Assembly (NCBI RefSeq): GCF_014654675.1
Contig: NZ_BNBC01000015.1
Coordinates: 59,233 to 123,232, forward strand
Direction of reading: 5' to 3'
Origin: Streptomyces spiralis
GTDB lineage: Bacteria; Actinomycetota; Actinomycetes; Streptomycetales; Streptomycetaceae
Length of the DNA stretch: 64,000 nt
Made by a program: the position numbers and the translations under genes. This document shows, piece by piece, positions 8,289 to 16,337 of this stretch. Position 1 is the first letter of the stretch, and every line of letters begins with the position of its first letter. The notes below the pieces were generated by a model. It did not search any database and was not told the DNA's origin. It saw only the letters and a list, made by a program, of their open reading frames with translations.

Positions 8289-9356
8289 CTAGGGGAGGGT
8301 AACGACCGTCGCGGCGTAGACGAGACCCGCCCCGAAGCCGATGACGAGCGCGGTGTCGCCGCTCTTCGCCTCGCCGGTCGCCAGGAGCCGCTCCATCGCG
8401 AGCGGGATCGAGGCGGCCGAGGTGTTGCCGGTGGTGCGGATGTCACGGGCGACCGTGACGTGCTCCGGCAGTTTCAGCGTCTTCACCATCGAGTCGATGA
8501 TCCGCACGTTGGCCTGGTGCGGAATGAAGACGTCCAGGTCGTCCGGGTTGATCCCGGCCGCGTCCAGCGCCTGCTGGGCGACCTTCGCCATCTCGAACAC
8601 GGCCCAGCGGAACACCGCCTGGCCCTCCTGCGTGATCGCAGGGAACTTGACGTTGCCCTCGCTGTCCAGCGGCAGCTCGGACACATCGCCGGTGGGGGTC
8701 CCCTCGCCGGAGTGAAGACGGGGGTGGGGCAGGAAGCGGTCCCACGGGACGGTCTGCTTGATCGTCCCGGCCTTGTCGCCCTCCGAGCCCCACACCGTCG
8801 GGCCGATCGCCGGCTCCTGCGAGGGGCCGACCACGACCGCGCCGGCGCCGTCACCGAACAGGAAGGCCGTCGCCCGGTCCTCCAGGTCGGTCAGGTCGCT
8901 CAGCCGCTCCACGCCGATGACGAGGACGTACTCCGCCGAACCCTCCACGACCATGCCCTTGGCGAGGGTGAGGCCGTAGCCGAAGCCGGCGCAGCCGGCC
9001 GAGATGTCGAAGGCGGCCGCCTTGTCCGTGCCCAGCTTGTCGGCGATCTCGGTGGCGACGGCCGGGGTCTGGCTGAAGTGCGAGACGGTGGAGACGACCA
9101 CGGCGCCGATCTGCTCGGCGGTGATCCCCGCGTCCGCGATCGCCTTGCCGGCGGCCTCGATGGACATCGCCGCGACGGTCTCGTCGGGCCCCGCCCAGTG
9201 CCGGGTCTCGATGCCCGAGCGCGAGCGGATCCACTCGTCGGACGAGTCGATCTTCTCGAGGATCACCTCGTTGGGCACCACCCGCGTGGGCCGGTAGCCG
9301 CCCACGCCGAGGATGCGCGCGTACGGGGCGCCCTTGCTGGGCTTGATCTTCGACAT
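8289..9356 (-). CDS. fabH: Beta-ketoacyl-ACP synthase III (FabH) with in-frame insertion
   Basis: The 355-residue enzyme condenses an acyl-CoA starter with malonyl-ACP and so sets straight- versus branched-chain fatty acids. Catalytic residues are Cys122 (SAGCAGFGYG), His280 (FIPHQANVRIID) and Asn311 (TGNTSAAS). It is about 12 residues longer than the streptomycete FabH I remember (343). The surplus is at about residues 209-222, LPHPRLHSGEGTPT, encoded by 8691-8732, between WDRF and GDVSELPLD. That stretch resembles a GC-rich interspersed repeat (see findings). Reading frame and all catalytic residues are intact, so the enzyme is expected to be active. It lies between fabD and acpP. Confidence 0.96.
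   Translation of the reverse strand: MSKIKPSKGAPYARILGVGGYRPTRVVPNEVILEKIDSSDEWIRSRSGIETRHWAGPDETVAAMSIEAAGKAIADAGITAEQIGAVVVSTVSHFSQTPAVATEIADKLGTDKAAAFDISAGCAGFGYGLTLAKGMVVEGSAEYVLVIGVERLSDLTDLEDRATAFLFGDGAGAVVVGPSQEPAIGPTVWGSEGDKAGTIKQTVPWDRFLPHPRLHSGEGTPTGDVSELPLDSEGNVKFPAITQEGQAVFRWAVFEMAKVAQQALDAAGINPDDLDVFIPHQANVRIIDSMVKTLKLPEHVTVARDIRTTGNTSAASIPLAMERLLATGEAKSGDTALVIGFGAGLVYAATVVTLP
8691..8732. repeat. Short GC-rich interspersed-repeat-like insertion inside fabH
   Basis: On the plus strand the segment runs from GGTGGGGGTCCCC through CGGAGTGAAGACG to GGGGTGGGGCAG. Layout and bases match, from memory, the common streptomycete intergenic palindrome with a GGGGGTCCCC end, a GAGCGAAGCC centre and a GAGTGGGGG end. 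Here it is 42 bases, a multiple of three, and adds residues to FabH. Identification as a repeat is inference; the extra length relative to the family supports it. Confidence 0.5.
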
Positions 9357-9378
9357 GTGCGATCGGCTCCTTAGGGCG

Positions 9379-10296
9379 TCAGGCGTTCGTGTGCTCGGCG
9401 ATGAGCGCGCGGGCCGCGTCGAGGTCGTCGGGGGTCTTCAGCGCCAGCGTCTTCACGCCCGGCAGCGCCCGCTTGGCCAGACCGGTGAGCGTGCCGCCGG
9501 GGCACACCTCGATCAGCGCGGTGGCGCCGAGCTCCTTGAAGGTCTCCATGCACAGGTCCCAACGGACCGGGTTGGCGACCTGGCCGACGAGCCGCTCGAC
9601 GACCTCGGTGCCGCTCGGCACCGCCCGGCCGTCCTTGTTGGAGACGTAGGTGACCTTCGGGTCGGTGGGCTCGAGCGCCTTGGCGGCCTCGGCCAGCTTC
9701 GCGACCGCGGGGGCCATGTGGTGGGTGTGGAAGGCGCCGGCCACCTTCAGCGGCACGACCTTGCGCACGCCCTCGGGCTTGTCCTCGTTCAGCGCGGCGA
9801 GCTGCTCCATGGTGCCTGCGGCCACGATCTGGCCCGCGCCGTTGACGTTGGCCGGGGTGAGGCCCAGCTTCTCCAGGTGCTTGACGGACACCTCCGGGTC
9901 GCCGCCGAGCAGCGCCGACATGCCCGTCTCGGTGACGGCGGCGGCCTCGGCCATCGCCAGACCCCGCTTGCGCACCAGCGTCAGCGCGGAGGTGTCGTTG
10001 AGGACGCCCGCGAAGGCGGCGGCGGTGATCTCACCGACGCTGTGCCCGGCGACGGCATCCGGTGCCACGTCACCGAGTGCCGCGGCCGACAGGATCCCGG
10101 CGGCGACGAGCAGCGGCTGGGCCACGGCGGTGTCGCGGATCGCGTCCGCGTCGGCCTGCGTTCCGTAGTGGACGAGGTCCAGTCCGATGGCGTCCGACCA
10201 GGCGGTGACACGGTCGGCTGCCCCGGGCAGTTCGAGCCAGGGGGTCAGGAAGCCGGGCGTCTGGGCGCCCTGGCCGGGAGCGACGAGTACGAGCAC
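9379..10296 (-). CDS. fabD: Malonyl-CoA:ACP transacylase (FabD)
   Basis: The roughly 305-residue enzyme loads malonate onto ACP. The nucleophile elbow GHSVGE, the PGQGAQTPG N-terminus, the conserved His in VAGAFHTHHM and the GQIVAAG segment are all visible. I take GTG 10296 (protein beginning LVLVAPGQGAQ); GTG 10302 two codons upstream is equally possible. It heads the fab gene set (22 bases before fabH) and is 83 or more bases downstream of the PucR-type regulator on the same strand. Confidence 0.96.
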   Translation of the reverse strand: MLVLVAPGQGAQTPGFLTPWLELPGAADRVTAWSDAIGLDLVHYGTQADADAIRDTAVAQPLLVAAGILSAAALGDVAPDAVAGHSVGEITAAAFAGVLNDTSALTLVRKRGLAMAEAAAVTETGMSALLGGDPEVSVKHLEKLGLTPANVNGAGQIVAAGTMEQLAALNEDKPEGVRKVVPLKVAGAFHTHHMAPAVAKLAEAAKALEPTDPKVTYVSNKDGRAVPSGTEVVERLVGQVANPVRWDLCMETFKELGATALIEVCPGGTLTGLAKRALPGVKTLALKTPDDLDAARALIAEHTNA

Positions 10297-10385
10297 TCTC
10301 ACACTCTCTCTTGGGGACGGCCGAAGCCGCCCGTGGGGACAGGGACGAAGAACACGGAGGGGTTTTGTGGGCCCCCGACAAAAGC

Positions 10386-11591
10386 CTAGGTCTGGGGATC
10401 TCCGTCGGCCAGACGCCCCAGGATCAAGGCGATCCTCAGTGTGAACGCGGATCGTACATCGGACGGCGACCATCCGGTGACGTCTGTCACACGTCGGAGC
10501 CGGTAGCGCACGGTGTTCGGGTGAACGAAGAGCATCCGGGCGGCGCCTTCCAGGCTGCTCGCCTGCTCCAGATAGACACTCAAGGTCTCCAGAAGCGCGG
10601 ACCCGGCCTCCTCCAGCGGTCTGTAGATCTCCTCTACCAACTGCTCCCGGGCGCTCGGGTCACCGGCGATGGCGCGCTCCGGGAGCAGATCGTCGGCGAG
10701 CACCGGGCGCGGGGCGTCCTGCCAGGCGAAACAGGCCTTCAGCCCGGCCGCGGCGGCCTGCGCGGACCGGGTCGCGGCGAGCAGATCGGGCACCACCGGC
10801 CCGGCCACGACAGGCCCGGCGGCGAACGGCCCGATCAGCGACTTCGCCACGGCCAGCGGGTTGTCGCTGCCGCCCGCGATCACCACCAGCCGCTCCCCGA
10901 GAACCCCGGTGAGCACCTGGAGCTTGGCGTGCCGCGCCGCCCGCCTGATCGCCTCCACGGTCAGCTCGGAGTCCCCGTCGGGCGCGGTCCCGAGCACCAC
11001 GCACACATGCTCGGGCGAGTTCCAGCCGAGCGCTGCGGCCCGCGACACGGCACCCTCGTCGGCCTCCCCGCTGAGCACGGCGTTGACGACGAGCGACTCC
11101 AGCCGCGCGTCCCAGGCACCGCGTGCCTCGGCGGCCTGGGCGTAGACCTGGGCGGTGGCGAAGGCGATCTCCCGGGCGTAGACGAGCAGGGCCTCGCGCA
11201 GCACGGCCTCGTCCCCCGGCGCCGCCACCTCGTCGATGGCGGACTCCATGACCTCGATCGTGGTCCGCACCATCTCCACGGTCTGCCGCAGCGTGATCGC
11301 CCGCGTCAGCTCACGCGGAGCCGTCCCGAACACATCCGTCGAGATCGCCTGCGGGGCGTCCGGGTGCCGGAACCACTCGGTGAACGCGGCGATACCGGCC
11401 TGGGCCACCAACCCGATCCAGGAGCGGTTCTCCGGGGGCATGGCCCGGTACCACGGCAGCGACTCGTCCATCCGCGCGATCGCCTGTGCGGCGAGGGAGC
11501 CGGAGGACTTCTCCAGCCGTCTCAGGGTCGCGGTATGCGGATGAGCGGGGCGCGCTGGGGCATCGGCGTGACGGGATTCGGGTTCGGGCAC
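10386..11591 (-). CDS. fasR: PucR-type regulator of fatty acid synthesis (FasR-like)
   Basis: The 401-residue protein ends with a PucR-type helix-turn-helix (LEQASSLEGAARMLFVHPNTVRYRLRRVTDVTGWSPSDVRSAFTLRIAL) preceded by a GGDEF-like/CdaR central domain. Its position directly upstream of fabD-fabH-acpP-fabF is that of FasR, established in Streptomyces coelicolor as an activator of this cluster; identity here rests on domain type plus position. The ATG at 11591 gives a Pro/Ala-rich leader. The 3' end is 82 bases from fabD, so the two could be partly cotranscribed. Confidence 0.9.
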   Translation of the reverse strand: MPEPESRHADAPARPAHPHTATLRRLEKSSGSLAAQAIARMDESLPWYRAMPPENRSWIGLVAQAGIAAFTEWFRHPDAPQAISTDVFGTAPRELTRAITLRQTVEMVRTTIEVMESAIDEVAAPGDEAVLREALLVYAREIAFATAQVYAQAAEARGAWDARLESLVVNAVLSGEADEGAVSRAAALGWNSPEHVCVVLGTAPDGDSELTVEAIRRAARHAKLQVLTGVLGERLVVIAGGSDNPLAVAKSLIGPFAAGPVVAGPVVPDLLAATRSAQAAAAGLKACFAWQDAPRPVLADDLLPERAIAGDPSAREQLVEEIYRPLEEAGSALLETLSVYLEQASSLEGAARMLFVHPNTVRYRLRRVTDVTGWSPSDVRSAFTLRIALILGRLADGDPQT

Positions 11592-11748
11592 GGGGACAAG
11601 ACTGCCTTATCCGGACGTCAGTGCGTGCCGCCGGGTCGGAGGTCGGGCCGTGAGGGGCCCCACCACCGGGTTTCGGACCGGTTTTCGGATCGGTCTCGGG
11701 ACCGGGTTCCACGAGGCGCGTTTCACGAGCGGGTCTACGGTGGTCTCC

Positions 11749-12414
11749 GTGACGACGGACGTGCGGCGCGCGGCAGAGCGCTACCAGGGCGGCGACCCGG
11801 CGGCGGGCATCACCACCCGCCACGCCTTCTCCTTCGGCCCCCACTACGATCCGGACAACCTCCGCTTCGGCGCCCTGATCGCCTGCAACGAGGAGCACCT
11901 GGCCCCGGGCGCCGGCTTCGACGAGCACCCGCACAGCCACACGGAGATCGTCACCTGGGTGGTGACCGGCGAACTGACCCACCGCGACTCCACGGGCCAC
12001 GAGACGCTGATCCGCCCCGGCGACGTCCAGCGCCTGAGCGCCGCGGCCGGCGTCCGCCACGTCGAGCGCAACGACGCAACCGTCCCCCTGACCTTCGTCC
12101 AGATGTGGCTGGCCCCTCTCGAACCCGGCGGAGACCCCTTCTACGAAATCGTCCACGGCATCGCCGACTCCACCCCCTACGCCGTCCCGGAGGCCGGCGC
12201 CATGCTCCACGTACGCCGCCTGGGGGCGGCCGAGCGCACGGCGGTGCCGGAGGCGGCGTACGTCTACGTCCACGTCGTACGGGGTGAAGTGGTGCTGGAC
12301 GGCGAGCGGTTGGGGGCGGGGGACGCCGCCCGGATCACGGACGCGGGCGGGGAACTGGAGGCGGTGGGGGTGACGGGGGCGGAGTTGCTGATGTGGGAGA
12401 TGGCCGGGGAATGA
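11749..12414 (+). CDS. Pirin-family cupin protein
   Basis: The 221-residue protein has the pirin/quercetinase-like cupin: GALIACNEEHLAPGAGFDEHPHSHTEIVTWVVTGELTHRDSTG gives metal ligands in HPHSH, and the second cupin half contains GDVQRLSAAAGVRHVERN. A shorter C-terminal cupin follows. Pirins bind Fe or Ni; some oxidise quercetin-like flavonols, others regulate enzymes; no substrate can be read here. The start is set at GTG 11749, where similarity begins, without a clear ribosome site. Its last 80 bases overlap the convergent CocE-type gene. Confidence 0.88.
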   Translation: MTTDVRRAAERYQGGDPAAGITTRHAFSFGPHYDPDNLRFGALIACNEEHLAPGAGFDEHPHSHTEIVTWVVTGELTHRDSTGHETLIRPGDVQRLSAAAGVRHVERNDATVPLTFVQMWLAPLEPGGDPFYEIVHGIADSTPYAVPEAGAMLHVRRLGAAERTAVPEAAYVYVHVVRGEVVLDGERLGAGDAARITDAGGELEAVGVTGAELLMWEMAGE

Positions 12415-14071
12415 TCAACGCCGAGTCCGTGTGGAGTGTGATGCACACGGGGACGAAGGTCGTGGCGTCCGCCGGTGACCGGCCGGTGCCGGAGGCGCGG
12501 GCGTAGCGGGGGTGGGCGCCGCCGCTGATCTGCCAGCGGATGCGGTGGCCGGCGGGGAAGCGGTGGGCGGTGGAGCTCATCGGCACGGTGATCCGAGACG
12601 GCGCCTCTCCGGTCGTGCGGAGTCGGCCCAGTCCGTCACAGATGTTGACGGAGCGGCCTTGTGGGTCCACGTCGCACAGGCGGGTGAAGACGTCGGCGTA
12701 GCCGGTGTCCGTGGAGATGGTCAGACGTGCGGAGACCGGGCCCAGGATGTCGACGGGCTCGGTCAGTGGAGGGCCGGTGAACGTCAGGACGTCGTCCCGG
12801 GCTTCCAGGGGGCCGTTGTCGCGCGGGCCGGCGGTGCGGGAGAGCAGAGGGCCGCCGAGGGACGGGGTGGGGTCGGCCGGGTCGTAGCGGAACGTCGTCA
12901 GCGGTGCGGAGTCCGTGGGGGCCTGCTGCATGAGGTGCCCGTCCGGGCTGGGGTACCACGGGGTGGCGGCGAGGGGCGGCGGCCAGTCCTCGAGGTCCCG
13001 CCAGGTGTTCTCGCCGCCGATGTGCACGCGTACGGCCGTCGGACGCAGGCCGGAGGGGTCGGCGCACAGGTGGGCGCGCAGCCAGGCGAGGCTCTCGGCG
13101 AAGACCTCGGGCCAGCCCTGTTGCAGGGCGGAGGCGTGGGTCCAGGGGCCGACGAGCAGGGCGGTCTCGCATCCGGCCCGGCGCAGCCGGTCGTACTGCT
13201 CGAAGGTCTGGTCGGCCAGCACGTCGTGCCATCCGGTGATGAGGGCAGTGGGCACGCCGAGCCCCTCCGCCGCCTCCGCCAGTGACGCGCCGTGCCAGTA
13301 CGTGTCCTTGGGGTCCGGGTGTGTCATCACCTCGTCCAGCCACGGCACTTCGCCCCCGAGGGCGGACGCGTACGCCCCGCGCAGGGGCTGCGCCATGGTG
13401 ACGTCGCGCAGGCGGCGCTGCAGGCGCAGGGTGGCTCTCAGGAACGGCGCCATGCCCTGGTGCTGGTAGGTCATGCCCGCGCCGACGGCCAGGGCGTTCT
13501 CCAGGCGCAGCGCGCCGTCCGCGTGGAACAGGGCGTAGGGATCGTGCAGGCCCACCTGCACCACCATCGCCCTCAGTTCCGGGGGCGGGTCCAGGGCGAG
13601 GGCCCATTGCACGTAGCCGAGATAGCTGGGGCCGACCGTCCCCAGGGTTCCGTCGAACCAGGGTTGCTCGCGCAGCCACGACACCGTGGCCCGGCCGTCG
13701 GCGGCCTCGTTGCGCCACAGGTCGAACGCACCACCCGAACCGCCGGTGCCGCGGCAGCTCTGCAGGACCACATGGAAGCCCTGCTCGGCGAAGAGCAGAC
13801 CGTACATGGGGGACCAGGGCAGGCCTCGGCCGTAGGGCGAGCGGACGAGGAGGGTGGGGAAGTCGCCCTCCGCGCGCGGGAAGTAGTGGTCGGTGAGCAG
13901 CGGGCTGCCGTCGGCGGCCGGCACCTCCAGTGCCGGCTCCCATCCGACCTCGTGCCGTTTCGCCGGGAGGCGGCGCCAGGTCGCCCTCATCATCCGTGAG
14001 GACAGCGGCGGCTTTCCGGTGGGCGGTACCCGGACGGGCCGGGCCTCGGCGTCGGGCATGCGTGATGGCAT
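12335..14071 (-). CDS. CocE/NonD-family serine hydrolase (X-Pro dipeptidyl-peptidase S15-like)
   Basis: The 578-residue protein has an N-terminal alpha/beta hydrolase (TDHYFPRAEGDFPTLLVRSPYGRG, VVLQSCRGTGGSGG, nucleophile region GTVGPSYLGYVQWALA with Ser in GPSYLG, WTHASALQQGW with His) and a C-terminal jelly-roll typical of CocE/PepX (LTFTGPPLTEPVDILGPVSARL, FPAGHRIRWQISGG). Members cleave esters, amides or X-Pro peptides. ATG 14071 has a strong AAGGAGGGGG site upstream. The last 25 or so residues (a run of Ser, Thr and Pro) are read antisense through the pirin gene; the family end would be expected near ALIIPRP, so stop-codon loss is likely. A divergent TetR regulator and a palindromic operator adjoin it. 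Confidence 0.9.
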   Translation of the reverse strand: MPSRMPDAEARPVRVPPTGKPPLSSRMMRATWRRLPAKRHEVGWEPALEVPAADGSPLLTDHYFPRAEGDFPTLLVRSPYGRGLPWSPMYGLLFAEQGFHVVLQSCRGTGGSGGAFDLWRNEAADGRATVSWLREQPWFDGTLGTVGPSYLGYVQWALALDPPPELRAMVVQVGLHDPYALFHADGALRLENALAVGAGMTYQHQGMAPFLRATLRLQRRLRDVTMAQPLRGAYASALGGEVPWLDEVMTHPDPKDTYWHGASLAEAAEGLGVPTALITGWHDVLADQTFEQYDRLRRAGCETALLVGPWTHASALQQGWPEVFAESLAWLRAHLCADPSGLRPTAVRVHIGGENTWRDLEDWPPPLAATPWYPSPDGHLMQQAPTDSAPLTTFRYDPADPTPSLGGPLLSRTAGPRDNGPLEARDDVLTFTGPPLTEPVDILGPVSARLTISTDTGYADVFTRLCDVDPQGRSVNICDGLGRLRTTGEAPSRITVPMSSTAHRFPAGHRIRWQISGGAHPRYARASGTGRSPADATTFVPVCITLHTDSALIIPRPSPTSATPPPSPPPPPVPRPRP

Positions 14072-14089
14072 CGTTCCCCCTCCTTTATC

Positions 14090-14104
14090 TCGTACGACGT
14101 ACGA
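14090..14104. promoter_or_regulatory. Palindromic operator between CocE-type hydrolase and TetR gene
   Basis: TCGTACGACGTACGA is a 15-base palindrome around a central A, placed 19 bases upstream of the hydrolase ATG and 65 bases upstream of the TetR start I prefer. Size and symmetry fit a TetR dimer site, so the regulator probably represses both genes. Binding is inferred. Confidence 0.6.
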
Positions 14105-14169
14105 TAATAGAGGGTGCTTGGATGATCTCCGCAAGAGTCGCCTCGATGGCAGGGAAGGAGTCCGAGACC

Positions 14170-14886
14170 GTGCCCGATGACGGAGCATCCGGCGCCGCGG
14201 GCGTCGACCCCGAGCAGCTCTGGCTGCGTTCCGCCGAGCGGCGCAGGGGTCGTAGGCCTTCCTTCAGCCGCGAGGCGATCACTGCGGCAGCCGTCGCTCT
14301 CGCGGACGCGGAGGGACTCGATGCGGTCACCATGCGGCGGGTCGCCGCCGAGGTCGGGGCCGGCGTCATGTCGCTCTACAGCTACGCCCCCGACAAGGAG
14401 ACGCTGCTGGAGCTGATGGTCGATCACGTCAGCGGCGAGCTGCCGACCACGAATCCGCTCACCGGCGACTGGCGGGCCGACCTGAAGGCCATCGCCCACC
14501 TCCAGCGTGCCCACATGCTGCGCCATCCCTGGCTGCCCGCCGCCCTGGCCACTCGCCGCACCCCGGGCCCCAACACGCTGGCCTTCCTGGAGCGGGCCCT
14601 GGCCGCGCTGCGGCCCAGCGGGCTGGACGGCGCGGCGAGGCTGGAGGTCTTCGCCCAGCTCACCGCCTTCGTGGCCGGGCACGTCAGCCACGAGATCACC
14701 CAGGCCGCGGCCGCACGGTCCCCGGACCGAAGCGCCGCCGAAGCCCGCTACCTCGCCGCCGTCGCCGCCGACGGCCACCACCCGGAACTCGCCGAGGCCC
14801 TCGCCTCGACCGGACGCCCCCTCACCCCCGAAGCCACCTTCACCCGCTTCCTCAACCGTCTGGTCGACGGCCTCGACGCCGATTGA
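14170..14886 (+). CDS. TetR/AcrR-family regulator with TetR_C_1-like ligand domain
   Basis: The 238-residue protein has an N-terminal TetR helix-turn-helix (SREAITAAAVALADAEGLDAVTMRRVAAEVGAGVMSLYSYAPDKETLLELMVDHV) and an all-helical C-terminal domain with LAALRPSGLDGAARLEVFAQLTAFVAGHV, like the TetR_C_1 group. I start at GTG 14170 because AAGGAG lies at 14155-14160, nine bases upstream; ATG 14122 and ATG 14146 are in frame but lack ribosome sites. It is divergent from the CocE-type hydrolase and probably controls it through the palindrome at 14090. The ligand is unknown. Confidence 0.88.
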   Translation: MPDDGASGAAGVDPEQLWLRSAERRRGRRPSFSREAITAAAVALADAEGLDAVTMRRVAAEVGAGVMSLYSYAPDKETLLELMVDHVSGELPTTNPLTGDWRADLKAIAHLQRAHMLRHPWLPAALATRRTPGPNTLAFLERALAALRPSGLDGAARLEVFAQLTAFVAGHVSHEITQAAAARSPDRSAAEARYLAAVAADGHHPELAEALASTGRPLTPEATFTRFLNRLVDGLDAD

Positions 14887-14925
14887 TCCGCCGCGCGAAG
14901 GCCGCTCGGGGCAGGTTCGGTGGTG

Positions 14926-15744
14926 TCAGCGGAGTTCCGTGAGGACCCCGTCGGTGAAGGGCGGCCACGCCTCGACGGCCCAGGGGCCGAAGGCGCGGTC
15001 CGTCAGGGCCACGCAAGCCGCCCCTGCGTCCGGGTCGATCCACAGGAACGTGCCCGACTGGCCGAAGTGGCCGAAGGTGCGGGAGGAGGAGGAAGAGCCC
15101 GTCCAGTGGGGGGACTTGGAGGCGCGGATCTCGAAGCCGAGGCCCCAGTCGTTGGGGTTCTGGTGGCCGTAGCCCGGCAGGACGCCCTTCGTGCCCGGGT
15201 ACTGGACCGTCATCGCCTCGGCGACCGTGCGCGGGTCGAGCAGGCGCGGGGCCTGGAGCTCGGCGGCGAAGCGGAGGAGGTCCTCGACCGTGGAGACGCC
15301 GTCCTTCGCCGGGGAGCCGTCCAGCGTCGTCCGCGTCATGCCCAGCGGCTCCAGGACCGCCTGGTGCAGGTAGTCGGAGAACGGGATGTCCGTGGCCTTC
15401 GAGACGTGGTCGCCCAGCTGCTCGAAGCCGGCGTTCGAGTACAGGCGGCGCTCCCCGGGCGGGGCCGTCACCCGGTGTTCGTCGAAGGCCAGGCCGGAGG
15501 TGTGGGCGAGCAGGTGGCGGACGGTCGCGCCGGGCGGGCCGGCCGGCTCGTCCAGTTCGATCGCGCCCTCCTCGTACGCCACCAGCACCGCGTAGGCCGC
15601 CAGGGGCTTGGTCACCGAGGCGAGGGCAAAACGCCGGTCGGCCGGGCCATGGGTGCCCACGACCGTGCCGTCCGCGCGGACCACGCCCGCCGCGGCGGTG
15701 GGAACCGGCCAGTTCTCGATCGACGCCAGGCTGTTCAACGACAT
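14926..15744 (-). CDS. Class C beta-lactamase-family serine hydrolase
   Basis: The 272-residue protein shows the SxxK motif in RFALASVTKPLAAYAV and the YxN motif in RRLYSNAGFEQLG, together with ATVRHLLAHTSGLAFD and PLGMTRTTLDGSPA, all typical of the penicillin-binding/beta-lactamase C (esterase EstB, D-aminopeptidase) group. No signal peptide is seen, so it is probably cytoplasmic and more likely an esterase or peptidase than a resistance enzyme. At 272 residues it is compact for the family (usually 350 or more). It converges on the TetR gene. Confidence 0.88.
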   Translation of the reverse strand: MSLNSLASIENWPVPTAAAGVVRADGTVVGTHGPADRRFALASVTKPLAAYAVLVAYEEGAIELDEPAGPPGATVRHLLAHTSGLAFDEHRVTAPPGERRLYSNAGFEQLGDHVSKATDIPFSDYLHQAVLEPLGMTRTTLDGSPAKDGVSTVEDLLRFAAELQAPRLLDPRTVAEAMTVQYPGTKGVLPGYGHQNPNDWGLGFEIRASKSPHWTGSSSSSRTFGHFGQSGTFLWIDPDAGAACVALTDRAFGPWAVEAWPPFTDGVLTELR

Positions 15745-15761
15745 GCGTCGAGCCTAAGCGC

Positions 15762-16232
15762 TCACAGCCGCAGCTCCAGCAACGGGTCGGGCTTCGGCCG
15801 GAAGCCCAGGGAGGCGTACAGCGGCGCCCCCTCGGCGGACGTGGTGAGCTGCACCCGGTCGGCGCCGCGCTCGCGGAACCACTTCAGAAGCGTGTCCATG
15901 CACGCGCGCGCGTACCCGCGGCGGCGGGCGTCCGGGTCGGTGGCGACGCTGAAGACGTAGCCGACCGTGCCGAGCGGGTTGGCCGACCGTCCGATCCGGT
16001 AGTCGAGCGTGCCCGCCACCAGCGCGGCCAGCGCTCCCGGCCGCTCGGGGTGGTCGACGACGAAGGCGGCGAAGGTCCCGTCCGGCTCGGCGAGCTTCGC
16101 GCGCAGGGTGGGCAGGGACTCGGCGTGCCAGTCGGTGGACCGGTCGGCCTCGAACATCGAGTCGATCATGACCTGGCGCAGGCGCAGCACTTCCTCCGCG
16201 TCGGCCGGCTCGGCACGTCGTACGACACTCAT
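15762..16232 (-). CDS. GNAT-family N-acetyltransferase
   Basis: The 156-residue protein has the GNAT acetyl-CoA loop in VGYVFSVATDPDARRRGYARACMDTLLKWF and the C-terminal LTTSAEGAPLYASLGF. The N-terminus MSVVRRAEPADAEEVLRLRQVM is typical. The acceptor is unknown. It is immediately upstream of, and co-oriented with, the serine hydrolase (17-base gap), so the two may be cotranscribed. It diverges from the MerR-type gene. Confidence 0.88.
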   Translation of the reverse strand: MSVVRRAEPADAEEVLRLRQVMIDSMFEADRSTDWHAESLPTLRAKLAEPDGTFAAFVVDHPERPGALAALVAGTLDYRIGRSANPLGTVGYVFSVATDPDARRRGYARACMDTLLKWFRERGADRVQLTTSAEGAPLYASLGFRPKPDPLLELRL

Positions 16233-16299
16233 GCCCCGCACGCTAGCCACCGGGCCCGCGTCGTGTCCTGCGCTTTTCGGCCGCCGCATCCGGTTCGGC

Positions 16300-16330
16300 T
16301 TGCTTGGAGTGCACTCCAACGTCATAGCGT
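16300..16330 (+). promoter_or_regulatory. MerR-type promoter and operator
   Basis: A -35-like TTGCTT (16300-16305) and a -10-like TAGCGT (16325-16330) are separated by 19 bases, the long spacing typical of MerR-regulated promoters. The perfect 16-base palindrome TTGGAGTGCACTCCAA (16304-16319) fills the spacer. Transcription would start at about 16337-16338, the ATG itself, so the mRNA is probably leaderless. This fits autoregulation by the MerR-family product. Confidence 0.75.
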
Positions 16331-16337
16331 GGAGGCC

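Noticed and set aside
14926..15744. Antibiotic-resistance beta-lactamase
   Set aside because: SxxK and YxN are present, but there is no signal peptide and the sequence is of the esterase/peptidase class C-like type, so a resistance role is not supported.
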